In this document: piece by piece, positions 35,306 to 48,665 of the stretch | Numbering within the stretch: position 1 is the first letter of the stretch | How the letters are laid out: the number at the start of each line of letters is the position of its first letter | Origin: Marsupella aquatica | Lineage: Eukaryota > Marchantiophyta | Assembly: GCA_973895155.1 (NCBI GenBank) | Contig: OZ316897.1 | Location: forward strand, 22,382,001 to 22,446,000 | Direction of reading: 5' to 3' | Length of the DNA: 64,000 nt | Position numbers and translations under genes: made by a program | The notes under the pieces: model-generated | What the model was told of the DNA's origin: nothing | The model's database searches: none | What the model saw: the letters and a program-made list of their open reading frames with translations, nothing else

Positions 35306-35460
35306 TTTGAGAAAAGATGCAACTCGCAACGGCATGCACATGACCTTCCAAAAAATTAAATAAGTATTTGACACAAAGAGATATGTGGTTCACCGAAAAG
35401 ACTATATCCAAAGAACACGCCAAAACTTTGCTATATTCTAGGCCCGTCTTAATGACATAC
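35306..35460 (-). mobile_element. Decayed copia-type LTR piece, minus orientation
   Basis: 'gcaactcgcaacggcatgca', 'catgacct', 'agagatatgtggttcacc', 'gactatatcca' and 'ctaggcccgtc' parallel the plus-strand solo LTR at 59715-60057 ('cactcgcaatggtaagcaca', 'agagatacgtggttcacc', 'gactacgtcca', 'ctaagtccgtc'). Confidence 0.65.
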
Positions 35461-35467
35461 ATTCATT

Positions 35468-35700
35468 GTAGGGAACCCATTCCAAGGTGAGTACTCTCAG
35501 AGGGACCCGCACCAGGAAGGAGAGAGGATTAAAACAGGGCCACAAAGTGGATAACCAAGGGCCGAGGAAATAATCAGAACTCTGATCCACTACCCACAAA
35601 ACTCATCTCACCCACACACGTATACCCCTGTGTGTGGAGGGGAGATTGAACCCAGGACCTTTCAGTTCCAGACTCATCCCCTGGGCAATTGACCTAATCC
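35468..35700 (-). mobile_element. SINE-like repeat with tRNA-like head, copy 2
   Basis: Read on the minus strand it begins 'GGATTAGGTCAATTGCCCAG' and passes through 'GGTCCTGGGTTCAATCTC'. These are placed about 40 nt apart, like the A and B boxes of a tRNA-derived Pol III promoter. The body then matches 31265-31540. Such elements are copied by LINE machinery, and an L1-like remnant is present at 44140. Start and end are approximate. Confidence 0.58.
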
Positions 35701-37912
35701 AGTTGGTTAAGCAATGGCTTATTGGTGAGACCATCTTAGCTAGTGTGGCAGGGAAATCAATTGTCTTATAGAATGGCACTTTGATTGAACGAACCAGCAT
35801 TACACAGTTAGTGCTTGTCTTGTGGCGCCACTCTAAGGGAGTACTATATCATGCCCAACATTTTTGGGTTGAAAAATATTATAAAAATTGTGTTTTTGGA
35901 ATAAGAAAATTCCAACAAACTGATATACAAAACCATTTCTTTTGTTATAGTGTTCAAGATTGGATTAAAAAACCTTAACGTTCTTTCACAAAAATTTAGT
36001 AACCTTTTACTAAATCCAAATGAATGAGGACCCCAAGAATGCTTGAATTTTGACACGTTTTCTATCAGTCTCAGGTTGATGAAAGCATACATAATGAATA
36101 ATTGTTGACACATTCTCTCCAAGTGTGGCTCCCACTTGTTCCTACATGAACCACCCGTTGTAGAGTGAATTCAAATTTCATATAAAATAGGGACTGTAGC
36201 ACATTAAAGTGACGTTTCAGCAGACAAGATTTCATGATTGATTTGCAATAAGGCTCTGCATTTCCTTTTTTCCTTCCTTTTATGGTATTGGCACACCATG
36301 CACGAGGGCTATAAGCTTGGATAGTCCATCAGCCAGTAAGTTGAGTTTAAAGTTTGGCTTTTCTACACTATAATTGCGTCCCCCTTTCATGACTTAAGTG
36401 AAGTGATAGGTCCTCATTTCTCCGGTAATAACAAAATTTGATATTTAGGCTTTGCTTGCAAGGGCAGGCACGCAAGGAGGATGCTTTTAAATGGCTCTCC
36501 CTGTGCATTCTGGTATTTCAGGTAGTGGGATTGAAATGCGTTCTTCATTCCAAAACAAGGATATTGTCAAGACCTACAGTTTGTAGAAGGGTAAGACACT
36601 ATGAAGAGCAATAATTGGAATATGAGTGTGTCTTTGACTAAAAGACACGGATAAAAATGCTTGCCACAAAACAAAATGTTAACAAAAAATTCCAGGTTTC
36701 GGGGACGATTGTGATGAGGGGATCGATGCCAGGGGTGGTACAGAATGCTACAACCAGGAGAGTAATCTAGAACGAGTGTAGGTATTGCGTAGGAGAAGAA
36801 TCTGCGCTTTCCTGGGCCTGGGTCATCCTAGCCATGTAGTAGCAGGAGTAGTCTGCGCCTCTTCTCCTCTCTCTAGGTTGATTGCTATTGGTGTGCAGGG
36901 TAATCGAGGAGAGCTGTAGGTGATTGGTCATTCGATTGGAGAAGGAACACGAAATTGCTCGAATCATAGTGTCAAAACACTTTCGTAGCTCCGGAGCCCG
37001 AGCTCGAGCTACACTAGTAAACCAAGCTAGCTACTCGGCTCAAACATTGGTGAGACGAGTCGGACAAGCCAAAACGTGAGGACACCAAGGGGGAGTAAGG
37101 AGGCTCGTCCACCCAGCCTTAGTTTACTCTAACACGGCAGCTTCTGCATGAAAATGAGTTTTAGTGTGCTCCTTTTGTCGTGCTGCTGTTGCACTCTGTC
37201 GTATTACCTGATGTTTCTCCCACCCTGCTAGAATTACAGTATTATAGATAGAGTTCGTTCTCCTAATAATCATCCCCCAGCCCCCCTGCTTGTGGATGAA
37301 ATGACACAACCACAATTAGCACGAGCGAGCAGGAGCAGGAGCAACCTCGGGAAGGATACAAAAACTCGCATCACTTCCCCAATTGAGTACATTGGGAGCT
37401 TCCACTTTTGGACGTTCGTGCCTTTCCAGAGTCTCCTTTTTCCAAATTGAGAATGCGAATCTGACAAGGATGATATTTCTCCTCCAAGAAATAGTCTAAA
37501 ATAGTAAAATAAGCGTACCGGTATACTAGCCAGGTTGTCCCAGGGGACGAAGATTCACAGCAACACTTGGACGAGAGAATCAGAGAATCATTTAGACAAA
37601 GCAGGATCACAAAATCACGACAGAAAGAAACAACAGACAAGTACTAAAATATTACTGTACTGTAGTTTGTTTACACATGCACTGTGTGGATTCTGTTGAA
37701 GAACATTGTCTGCTCATTTGGGTTCCCAATCCAAATCTCCACCTGGTCCCAAATCTCCACCTGGCCTTCAGTGTCTTCTCGATAAGGTTTAGGAGTATTT
37801 CTGTATTTGTAACTTGACTACGTACTTAGTTTTAATAATAAGAAGAAAGAAGGTTAAGGCCCAGTGATTCTCGTCAGAGTGAATGTTTGATATACCCATT
37901 TAATCCTCCACA
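35701..37912. other. Intergenic, nothing recognised
   Basis: No supported gene or element on either strand. Confidence 0.45.
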
Positions 37913-38156
37913 CAAATGGTTAATCGACCCCCTGGAAAAGTTTAAGGTCTGATTGACCCCCAACATTTAAGGAGAGATACTAGTTGGACCCGTAAATTGA
38001 GATGTGACTTAAGGACCATTGATTTAAGTTCAATGGTCACATGAGACTTTAGGACCATTGATTTAAGTTCTATCAAGGGTATGGATCACTCAGGGGGTCC
38101 ATCAAGTAAAGATTTTCATTTTAGGGGTCCATCAAGAATATCTCTCACATTTAAGG
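37913..38156. mobile_element. MULE-like MITE copy 2, nested next to a partial relative
   Basis: The element at 37972-38146 (175 bp) starts GAGAGATAC and ends ATATCTCTC. It is flanked by the 9-bp direct repeat ACATTTAAG (37963-37971 and 38147-38155). Its right half, reverse-complemented, matches the left half of 15050-15228 ('cccaaaatgaaagttgttac', 'ttgattgaccccctgag'). Upstream, 37913-37962 carries 'ttaatcgaccccctggaaaa', 'gattgaccccc', a partial copy of the same family, so the MITE appears to have inserted into or beside an older member. An internal 'ggaccattgatttaagttc' motif is duplicated (38016 and 38052). Confidence 0.85.
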
Positions 38157-41100
38157 CCCAACTTGTATGTCCTCCACTGTTCTTTTCCAGCCCTGAAACT
38201 GAAAGACGTCATCATACCATTCATTTGAGCTGCCATGCCATAAGCCCCTAGATAGGCATGCCTGATGGCACTCAGAAAGGCCCTCAGTAATGGGAGCCTT
38301 CAGTGATAGCACTGCATGTGCCTTGCCTGCCTACAAATATATGACACCAGAGAAAACCCACTGAACATCCCCCAATCTTGAAGACATATGTTGGAACATG
38401 TACACAAAATCTATTGGCAAAACTCCACTGAATTGAAAAGACTGCTTATGCTCTGCCTCAACCAAACACTCCACCCCCTGGCCACCTGTATGCCCACCCT
38501 TGATCGCCTTGATGAAAGACAAGCCAAACAAATCCTATCCAGTCTGACAAAGCAATGAAAAAACCCAAATGAATGTTTCTAAATCGTGCCACTACCCTGG
38601 ACTTTTGGGAGTTTGGGGTAGGGTCTGTCAGCCTATACAGTTAGACACTATCACCTTGCTAAGTAGGTCGGGTCTATGAAGTATTTGGCTCCTGATGTTG
38701 ACCAAAGTGAATATAACATCTACCCATTGGCAATCTAGTATCAACACCCTGGTGAGTTACTCTCTTCCTTTTTCTTGAAAGGAGGGAGACCAACCTTGAC
38801 TGCACAGCCCACGCAACTGAGCCAACCATTGGGTCACGAGAGACCCTATTTTTCAGATAAGGCAAACCAAAGATCCTGAGGGTCAATACATAATCACATA
38901 GTCGAATACACTTAGGGCTTTCCTACTGTCCAAGCGTTTATCCAGCTCAGGCAGCATGTCCCTCCCCTCTTTTAGAAAAATGAACAAATAATAAAAACAA
39001 TCATAGACATGCAAAGCGGGGAAACACCACACTTGTCCACAATAGAGTCTTAGGCTAAAGAATGGGGAGAAAAAGTTGGGTGAAACAAAGGACGACCAAC
39101 ACAATGAGTCATGAAACTCTGATTGAGGTCATGTAGTCTCATTCTGCTCAAGCTGAACTGCCGGTGACTTGGAGCAAAGCACATCCTCAACCCCTTATCA
39201 TTGGCACCCCTATACTGAGGGACGACTCTCAATTCACCTAAATAGCCAGTCCACTCAATCACCCTGATTTGGCACACAACAGACAACTCTATTATGTGTC
39301 ATTCTAAATTTTCTGTCTTTTTGCATTTAGTGTTTACCCAAAAAAATTGAATCAGTGCCTTCATTTTTGCTGGTGGCAATACACTAAAATAATTATATTC
39401 AAAGCTACTCGTGACCAAAACCAGCAGGGAACAAAATTGCTGGAAGTCTCTTAGCTAGTAGCCTAGGCCCATATGTTAAGCTGACTAACTCAAACTTAAC
39501 TCTTTTGATTTAGCCATGTCCTTATTGCCAACAATTAATCCGGGTCTCACCCTTGCATCTCCAAGGTTTTCAGCTGCCCACCTCTGCCTTACAGCTCTAG
39601 TGTCCATACCATTGTGGTATGCCCTATCGAGTGCCCTATCTGAAGCATTCCAAAGACGGATATAGTAATAATGTATGTATGTGTATAGTTAATTGGACCA
39701 TGTATGAATCCGAGTGGGATATTTATTAATCACATTGTCTCAAAACCTGACTTCAAGACTTGACAATCCTAATTGACATGGTCATCAAGCTCTCAACTGC
39801 TTTGGATGAAAATATCTCTTTTCCATTTCTTGAGTATTTGGACTACTTCTCGATGGGGATAAGGGCGTCAAGTCGTCATCCATGCTTAGCCGGATGAGCC
39901 TTAAAAAATAAAATTTTAGTGTATGTCAAGCCTTGAGTAAAGTCTGACAAAGTGACACATGGGTCAACTGAAAATCTGGCAACGCAAGTGGTATGGCATT
40001 TACAGGTCCTTTTTCAGCACATCATGTGAACAATGCTATCAGGGAAAATTCAGAGGTTATGTGCCAGTCCATGGAGATTTGTTGGGCCATGGGACCCAAA
40101 TAGAATGGAATAAAATATCAAATCTAGAATGTATATCACAAATCCGATAACACCCTCTGATATTTCCCCTAGTGGGTGTATCTTGACAGGCTTTCTTCAC
40201 TCAAGTTGCTTATCAATCGGGTAATTAAACATCAGATTCTGGAGATAGACACCTCGAAAAGCAGAGAAGGCCCACCACCATCATTTGCGATGGCACTTGT
40301 ATGGTCAAAATTAATTGCCCCACTGCACAGCCATTGCAGAAACACACGTGTCTGGGTTGCCTTTCAAATTCTTCCAGCTCTCTGTTTAATTATATATCTG
40401 CTGCCATTTTAAGCTTTGCACTTGAGTAGAAGGTTGACCTCGTGTGTGTCTTGCTGGTATGTGCCAAAACCCCAGGTAGCCCCCACCCAAGGTAGGTGAC
40501 TGACTGAAACGACTCAGACAAACCCCCAGCCTGTGGGAGTTTGTGAGATCTGGTCTATTTGGGGAAGTTCGGTGGAACAGTTTTACGTCTGCTATCATAC
40601 AATAATTTGGCTATTTCTAATGTGCAGTTCAGGATTTTGAGTGTTCCACTCTCAGGGTTGCCACTTAGGATCTATCCATTTGGGATCTGGAATCTTCTAA
40701 TCTGCCATCGACGAATGGTTTCTCTCCTGTGGAAGCTTCTTGGGACCAATCAAAGATCGACTCCAAATGGCTGAGTGTTTCTTCAGCAGGTGGTTGAGAA
40801 AACTTTGCTAGCGAATCCCATATTTAAGGAATATTTATGGAAAAGTGATTAAAACGTGATCAATGTAACCCTAAGATGACAAGCAGGTTTAGGGCCTTGA
40901 GGGCATTTATAATAATCACAAATGTCACCCTGTCAATAGTCACGCTAATGCCAACCAGCTTACCACTATGACATTGGGTAAGCACCAAGACTTGCTCTCT
41001 ACGACACAAATACAAAGCAAGACGTGCAATAACACTTGCTCTCCACTAGAGTAGATAGTTTTGGACCTGACTAAGACCTGACTACAAAATATTTTGTGCT

Positions 41101-41580
41101 TGCGAAACCTCCAAAGAAAGTTTGGATGTAAATTTAAATAATAGTCTAAGCATCTTGATTAAACACTGACTTTGCACTGAGTAATTTTTTTGAATAAATA
41201 CAGGAGAGTTATATTTTGGCATTGCGATATTTCATGGAATAAAAATTAATTAATGCTTTGTGCCGGTCTGTGCGGGATGGCGCTACAGAAATAGTTCAGA
41301 AATGGAAGACAAGAATGGATAGTCTACAGCTACCGGCCAAATAGCTGTCCACATTTCAGACAGTTTGCACATGGATGTAACTATTTGCAGAGTTGTCAAG
41401 TGCCATTTCAATTGAGTATGTGTGGGAAATATTGCTCCTAGCATTGTTGTCAAGATGTGAAGATTATCAACAGCATTTTGTTTACTTTGCTTGTGCTTTG
41501 ATTGTAATTCATGAATTTGCACTTTTTGTGTTCAATGTTGTCAAGATTAGGAAAAACTGAAACACAACCCTGAATATTCA
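38157..41580. other. Intergenic, nothing recognised
   Basis: No coding region with family motifs, RNA gene or complete mobile element was recognised on either strand. Confidence 0.45.
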
Positions 41581-41735
41581 AACACAATGCCACATTCGAA
41601 CACAAGGCCATATTTGAACACAACGCCCGGGCGTTGTGTTAAAATGACGTTGTGTTCAAGTTAAAACTACTTTTTCTTACCAAGACTAACAAATTTAACC
41701 TTTCGAACACAATGCCCGGGCGTTGTGTTCGGGGG
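41581..41735. repeat. Cluster of CCCGGG-centred palindromes with GAACACAA repeats
   Basis: A perfect 24-bp palindrome lies at 41617-41640, centred on CCCGGG with arms reading AACACAACG. A second 26-bp palindrome with one mismatch lies at 41705-41730. The half-site GAACACAA(T/G/C)GCC occurs additional times at about 41580-41610, and CGTTGTGTTCAA at about 41648. The iteration suggests a repeat or multi-site protein target. Identity unknown. Confidence 0.85.
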
Positions 41736-41934
41736 AAGACAGTAGCCTTGAACCTTCTTATTGCCATCCCCAAATGAGGATGACCAAACCGTTGGCGTAC
41801 ATATGTCCTGGATTGGAAATTATTCCCTTTCCATGTTTTAGTATATGTTAGTATAATCTCTCAGGATTATTTCAAAAAAATATGTAGACACAAGCCCTAT
41901 GCCCGTGCGTTGCATGGCGCAATGAGGGCCGGCC

Positions 41935-42135
41935 CATAGGGAGTCAGCCCGGGGGGGGGCGAGAGGCTGGGGGCCCAGCGCATCGGGACTCGAGGGGAGG
42001 GCAAGGCAGGGTGTCAGGGTGAGGGCGTCAAGGCAAGGCAGGGCATGGACTGAGGGGAGGGCGAGAGGCAGGGCGAGCGCATCGGGACTAAGTGGAAGGC
42101 GAGGCATTGTGAGGCCAGCGAGGCATTGCAAGCAT
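41935..42135. repeat. G-rich imperfect minisatellite
   Basis: Iterated 'gggcgagaggc', 'gcatcgggact' and 'aaggcagggc' words give strong strand asymmetry (G+A on plus). A long open frame on the minus strand is a by-product of the repetition (Pro/Leu/Ala-rich) and is not called as a gene. Confidence 0.7.
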
Positions 42136-44139
42136 TGATGCCCATATGTGTATATTGCGAGGGGGGTCCATAATGAAGGCACGGGCGTGGGAGGCCTCGC
42201 TAGAGAGGGCAAATGCTAATCAAATGGATACCAAAATCCTCTAAAATATCTAACGGCCAGTTTTGAATCCCCTGATTCTGGATTTTGTAACGGGACGAAG
42301 GATAAAAATGGCGGCATTGTCTATTATAGTTGTAGATTCTGGTACAGAACCCCAAGTAGGGACGTCTCTGGGGAAGAAATTGTATGTTATTTTTTATGTG
42401 CTGTAATGTTTTTAATAGTAGACTTAACTGCAATGGCTGTGCATGTCCTCGTGCAAGTTTTACAAAACATTTTCAAATAGAACTTATATGCAGACTTGCT
42501 CAACCAAAGATGATATGTCACTCTTTTTTACAAAACTGGCATGACATGACAAAACCAGCACAAAAGGGCCGGACTATTTGCATGGAAACTCTTTTTGCAA
42601 CTCGATGTATCAAAGTTTTGCAAAAGAAGCACCAACAAATACAAAACTAGTGAGTTTATGGATAAGTCTCATTTGTTGAAATGTATGATTGTCAATGCTT
42701 CAAAAATGTTAGACATCTTTTTCAATGTATAGTGTCTCACAAATAAGGTACTCCAAGCATCTTTCCTTGGAAAACATGTTCCTGAAAGTTTGTGCTAGAC
42801 TTCACAAATAATCTCAGGAAGATCCCATACTTAGACATAATTACATAACTCATAGATAAAGTTTTCTTTTTGTAGGTAAGAAATTATGGAGACTGCCCTC
42901 GTGACTTGTTGTCTCCCCATCATTCTGTGTTGCTTTGGGGTATTGTGCAAAGCAGTCATGACCTAGAGAGTGATTGTGAGAACAAGACATGGATAAGGCT
43001 TCTTGACGCAGTGCTTCCTGCTCTCTTTACAAACAGAAAATGCAAACAGTGTGATGATACAATTCTCCAAATACTTCATGATCTTTGTGATCTCATCAGT
43101 ACTTGATAAAATCTATCAATGTTAAGGGCATTGGAAAGCTAAAGAAACTTGGAAACCCCTTGTTGTTGTATTTTTTATTTCATTCAACAAGTTGGAGCAA
43201 TGAAGAGTTGCATATTAGAATAGGTTTGATTATGAAGATGCGAGGACAAATATTAAATGTATGAGTCTGATTCAAGTGGGTTTTAAGGTAGTTAGGACAT
43301 GTTCAATTTCATTCAAGACAAAGAGTAGTTAATTCATGGTGAAGCCTCTCATGAAGGGACAAGGAGTTGCATTCTCTGATGCCTTTGCTACATCTTTAAG
43401 GTCATGCACATGGTGAAGGAGCAAGGAGAGAAAAGCTCAAATAGGCTGCATTTTATCGATATGTGTGAGTACGGCTTGAGTTGAATCTAAGTATCTGTAA
43501 AGTTTGTCACATAATGGTTGAATGTTTAATAGAGTGCATGATCCTATCTTAGGCAGGTCAATTTGGGTGAAGAATATCCAATAGTAAGGGATTTCAAGAT
43601 GGAAACAGATTTGTGCCTAGTGGAAATAAACAGTGAGGTTTAGGGGAATTTACACAAATGGAAAGTTACTTTGTAGAACATCCTACCATGCAGTTTGTCG
43701 ACTAGCCTCTTTCAAGAAAAAAATTTAAAAATCCAGTCTCCCAGAGCAGTTTGTGAGCTTGGTTTTTTCTTACTTGTGAGCTTGTTCTCACATCTCCAGT
43801 GCACCAAGCAGTTTGTGCACTTTTCAAGTTAATGCACTAATAATCAGACTGGTTTGAGCTCCAGCAATGGAAGTTTTGTGTAGCAAGACGAACATGCATT
43901 CAACCATGTAGCCTGGTGGAAAGCAGTGAGGAGAAGAGGATGCCTGCATGGCTACCAAGATGGCTTGCCAATGAGGCGTGTAGTGTTGAAGTTACCAGAG
44001 TTTGTATATGACTGTGATGAACAAAGGTGACATAATAATCAACTTTAAACAGTAGAAGTCACGTTCTCGTTCTTTTTAAACTCAGAAGACCATTAGTAAA
44101 AGGCGACGGACTGAATGACGTGACCCACTAGAAGTAAAA
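42136..44139. other. Intergenic; one protein-like open patch at 42906-43106
   Basis: The plus-strand frame ending at 43106 (SPHHSVLLWGIVQ...ILHDLCDLIST) has balanced amino-acid composition but no ATG and no family that I recognise. It could be a decayed exon. Nothing else is supported. Confidence 0.3.
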
Positions 44140-45190
44140 ACTAAATGGAAAGGTACTATGTCATACCGCACACCTCCGGGAGATGCAGGGCCAGGAGAGG
44201 AGGATTTTACATAAGGCGTTGCACAAGTGGTCTGTGCATCTTAATTGGTTGCCCAACACTCATGTTTTGTGGCGCAGGACCTGGCTACCCTTCCGTGCCA
44301 CGTCCAAGAATTGTTTCTTATGGCAAATGGTATACCGTATCCCCTGCCACCCAACATTGGTGCTTCCCTTCCCTCCCTCCTTCTGATTCCTCCACATGGT
44401 GTAAACAATGTAACTTGGACTTGCAAGAGGATCAATATTGTTCATTGTATTTGGAGCTACCCAGTCTCTCGTCGGGTCTGGAACTGGGTGCAACACATTT
44501 TGAGGACTGCTTCAGTCACTAGTCAACCTCACATCGGACTGCAACCTACTCTCATCTTCCAGCCTGGCTGTGCAACTGCGGATGAATGGGATGTGCCCCA
44601 AAGGCTCTGGGACACACTCAGGGCAATTGTTTGCTGGAATATTTGGAAGGGCAAGAGCACCCACTTCATTAAACACTCGTTCTGACCCCCATCTTGTAAT
44701 TAGGAAATCCTGGCATAGGCTCACTGCTTACATATGTAGGGACTGGGCTCATCTTAGACAGAGGTTAAGAGCAGGGAAGGACTACAGTGCTTACGCTGGC
44801 CTCTGGGAGGCCCATGCTGACATCCTTCAGGTCCCCCCGTGCCCTTATGAAACGTTTCAGCTGTTCAAGGTAGAGGTTTGACCTGTAAATTAGATTGATG
44901 AGTCTCCTTTTGTCTCGGACCCATTGAGTGGCCCCCAGCCGGGGCTGTTTCATCGGCTGGTCTTGGGTGTGTGAGGCTCCCCCTACAGTAGTTGAATGTA
45001 GTGTTTGGCTGTCTCTCTGTGGAGGCCTGGCCTCTATCTTGGTCCCGGTCCCCCCTGTTCCTAGTACTTGACCTCAGGTCCCCTTTCGGGTGTTGTCCCC
45101 CCTTTTTGTGGGCCACCGTGAATGATGTAATTTGTCTCTTTGAATGGAATTCAACTAGATGTTTCAAGGCAAAAAGAAAGGTACGGTGTC
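44140..45190 (+). pseudogene. LINE (L1-type) ORF2 3' end remnant
   Basis: Pieces of the zf-RVT region typical of plant L1 ORF2 C-termini are spread over three frames. These are 'KWSVHLNWLP..HVLWRR' and 'NCFLWQMVYRI' (44183-44386), 'WCKQCNLDLQEDQYC' (around 44395), then 'HCIWSYPVSRRVWNWVQHIL' and 'LWDTLRAIVCWNIWKG' (to about 44660). Frame 44570-44881 then carries 'SWHRLTAYICRDW'. Frame shifts make it a dead copy. Downstream, 'tttgtgggccaccgtgaatg' and 'tttgaatggaattcaac' resemble the 3' untranslated end of such elements. The 5' part (endonuclease, RT) is absent, as usual for 5'-truncated LINEs. Confidence 0.78.
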
Positions 45191-48100
45191 TTGTAAGAGC
45201 CTGACAATGTAACACATCCGCCAATACACCATAGAGATCGGACTTTCGTAGAAGCTTTTGATCGCCAAAGAACGAGAATCACAAGAGCGTGCACTCCATA
45301 CTCAAATCAAAGAATTGGTCTGATGTTCCTTTCCTCTCCATTAATGACAAACAACACAATCTTTGAGAAGTGGTAGGGCTCCTCCTCGACAGCAAGTACT
45401 GGAATGGCAATATATCTGAGGAGACTCACTCAAAGGTCCTTTTAGATCCTGTAAAGTATCACTCTGATGTTCCTTTCTTTTCCATCACATAACAATGCAG
45501 CACCCAATCTTTCAGAAGTAAATTAGCTATAGATCTCCTTCACGACAAGAACTTTGACACCAATTTTGATGACTCATTCAACTGTTTCTCTGTGTTCCTT
45601 GGATCTGGTTTAGATCCAACATGGTGTCTTTCAAGGGAGGAACATATCATTTGTCACATCATTCCATATTCAAGACGGGTAAAGTAAGTATCCATATGGA
45701 ATGATCATGCCAACTGAGGTTACTTACATAATCGGTCTGGAAGCAGTGGGGCCCATTAGCCCAAATCTGATGGTCCTCCTTGTAACGTAGGGAGATCTAA
45801 TGGTTATAAATTAACCAAGGAAAACTAGAGAAGGAATATTTTTAGCATTGTCTCCTTCACACAAGACTACATTCACCCGTGGACCTGGTGAAATGGAGAT
45901 AGCCTTTAAGTAAATTAGGAATTACCAGTCTATGTTGCCCACCTAAGAACATCGCTGCCCCATGTCCCCGCCCTATATCCACTACATGTCTCATAGTGAT
46001 CAATTTTCTGGGGGTTGCTACCCCAGCGGTACTCTGTATAGCTCAATCAATAGAACTCCCACATTTGCCACCACAAGTGGCCTCTAGTAATGCCCACCTT
46101 CCCATCCCCCAAAGAGATGAGTGATCAACTTGCAATGACCCAAGTGACAATCCACTCAAGTACTAGTCTATTTTAGTGAGTGACAAGGGGTCATCCCCAC
46201 TTGAAATTACAGGAAACCGTTTCTAAGAGGAATCAAAAGGAAAAAGCCAGAGCAGTTGTAGAATCTTAGTTCGCAAAGATGTTTGTCACCCCCTCCATCT
46301 ACTGTAGTGGCATCTCGGTTTGCACTAACCCCACAATAAAGAAATAATTATTTAAAAAATAGCCCCACCAGCAAAACTCTGTGGGGTCATTGTAATAAAT
46401 TTGTCATGAATGTAAATTTCAAAGAATGTTCCAAGCATCCTGGTGCAAAGCACTGGTCCCTCAATGTATTATAGTGTTTTAAAAATTAGAAAATAAGACA
46501 AGAGACTTCTCTTAACTCACTTGAATTCTCTTGTCTTCTTTTTTAATACTCCTTGGATGAAAAATAATCAAAGTTTACATAGGTCCAGCAAGAACCTGGA
46601 CGGAGCTGCTGTAATCTCTACCAAAGATACCCTTGACAACTCACTTACTTGTGCAAGGGTGGTCACCCAAATCACTCTCATTTGCAAAAGCACTGTCTGG
46701 GTGTATGAACAATGCATTGTGGTCACCAATGAGTATTAGGGCATTTCAAATCTGAAGTGCCACAGAAAGAGACACAGCCAGCAAGTCTGACTTACTTACT
46801 TGGGTCACAAGTGGTAGGACAAGCTTTTTATGAGTCCGTCACCTTACTTCTGGAAAACATTTTTGGCAGTGACCTGAGCCCAAACCTAGAGAAGTGAGAT
46901 GCCCAATACTTGTAGGAACACAATTTCTTTGTGCAATTGAACAGGTAGAATGATCTTCATGTTTTGGCCAATAACTCTTGACAAATGAATGATTCCAATG
47001 CATCCTCAAATGCTTGGGAGCTGGTTTTTCTCCAAATGATGCAGTTTGATGCAAACACATTGGTGTGTATTGAAGTCCCAATTTGCATTACTGTGGCTTA
47101 TCCGAGCCCATGTGTGTAACTCCATTTGAAACCAAGCTATCTATTTTGTTTTAACTTTAGCCTGAGAGCAAAACGTACTCAGCATATGGCAAGGGACCAA
47201 ATCTGCCCAAGCATGTTTGAGGAGCACAAGCAATGAGTTCATAGATAAGTCTAGTCTTTTTCTGAAATAGAAAAGTAAGTTCTGTAGATAGTAACACAGT
47301 GCCCTATAAAATGAGGGTTTGCACTTGAGTTATGAGAGTCTATTATTGCCCATGATACACTTGTAGGAGCATTTAATTACACATAAATGCCTAAGGACCT
47401 TGTTGAGGCCCTTCCTAGCCTTAATTGGTTTTGAAAGGTCCTTGCCGCCCTTGGCAAAGCGTGAGCTGTTATTAACAGTAAGGGGTCAGTCTATCTTGAC
47501 CAATTTATACCTGGACAGACTTGTTTTTTAACCATAATCTCTCATTCTTATGAACTTTGTAAGAGATGCGCATTATTGGACAAGTAAGTGATGAATTTTC
47601 TGATATAAGATTTTCCTGAAGAAAGTTTGAGGAAAATTTGAGGTAGAATATAGATTTTCTATAGAATGTATTTAATATATTTTCTACCCCGATAAGATCA
47701 TATCAGAAAAATCTTTTACCTCAAAATAGTTTATTTAAGTATAAGAGAATATTCTATAGAATGTAGAAAAATTGGAATTCCCTGTTTAAATCCTCTGCAT
47801 TCTTCTCCACAAAAGCACCAGTAATTAAAAGAGGAAAATACAAAGGGCACTAAGTTAACAATTTGCGAATACTCCAGAAAAGCAAAAAGAATTACTCCCA
47901 TTAAGGAGGTGTCCTAGTTTTTCTCAGGGGCTTGATTTTTGGTAACCTCTAAGGCTCAGTTGGGGATTGTCACAGATTTCTGTGTATCTGGCCGCCGGTT
48001 GGCGTTGTGCCTTGTGGATAGGGTTTGAACTCCCATCTGCGGGGTTTCAGCGGTTTCACATGTATAAAAAAGCACAACAAACTGCAACGACAAAACCCAC

Positions 48101-48665
48101 TAAGGTTAAGTTAACAAGGTCCCTCTTGTGGGAACCAGGAGTAACATTTTGGCTCCATGAGGTTGTGTGGGACTTGGCACCAGAAAAAAAACCATTGTTT
48201 TATTAGGACCCAGAAAAAAGCAAAAGACCGCTTTATTGGGTTGGTGTAGGATAGATTTCCTTTTCTTTTGGTAGCCTAATAATACGAAGCTGTGCCCGGA
48301 GTCACTGTAGCGAGGAGTAGGGTCTAGGGGACAGCTCTTTTGTGTCGAGCCTGCCCCCTGCCCCCCCTGCCGCAGCCTGCCCGTCAGGATATTGAATGCA
48401 GTCGTACACAGTCATCCCTTTTGAATCTTATCGAATCATCATCGAGCCAGCCCAGCCCAGCCCAGGCTGCCCTGCCAGCACGAGGGAACAAAAACGTAGC
48501 GAAATTTCGCCGCATGTCCAAAAAAGTTCTGCGTACGGTCTGGAAGAGTGTGATGTAGAATAATAGTTAAATTCCTGTACCAGTAAAAACGCGTACGGTC
48601 GGACGAGGGATGTGAATATTAGTAAAGTCCTCTACCAGTAAAAAACTACAGCAATGGTGACTAGT
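45191..48665. other. Intergenic, nothing recognised
   Basis: No supported gene. A local AT-rich stretch at 47590-47780 has repeated 'tctatagaatgta' and partial inverted symmetry. Confidence 0.4.

Noticed and set aside
35640-35770. Possible tRNA gene on the minus strand
   Set aside because: A- and B-box-like motifs occur, but no cloverleaf with paired acceptor stem can be drawn and the sequence continues into a repeat shared with 31265-31540. A SINE head is the better reading.
41838-42212. Pro/Leu/Ala-rich 124-codon minus-strand frame
   Set aside because: It is a translation of the G-rich minisatellite. Its repetition explains both the length and the composition.
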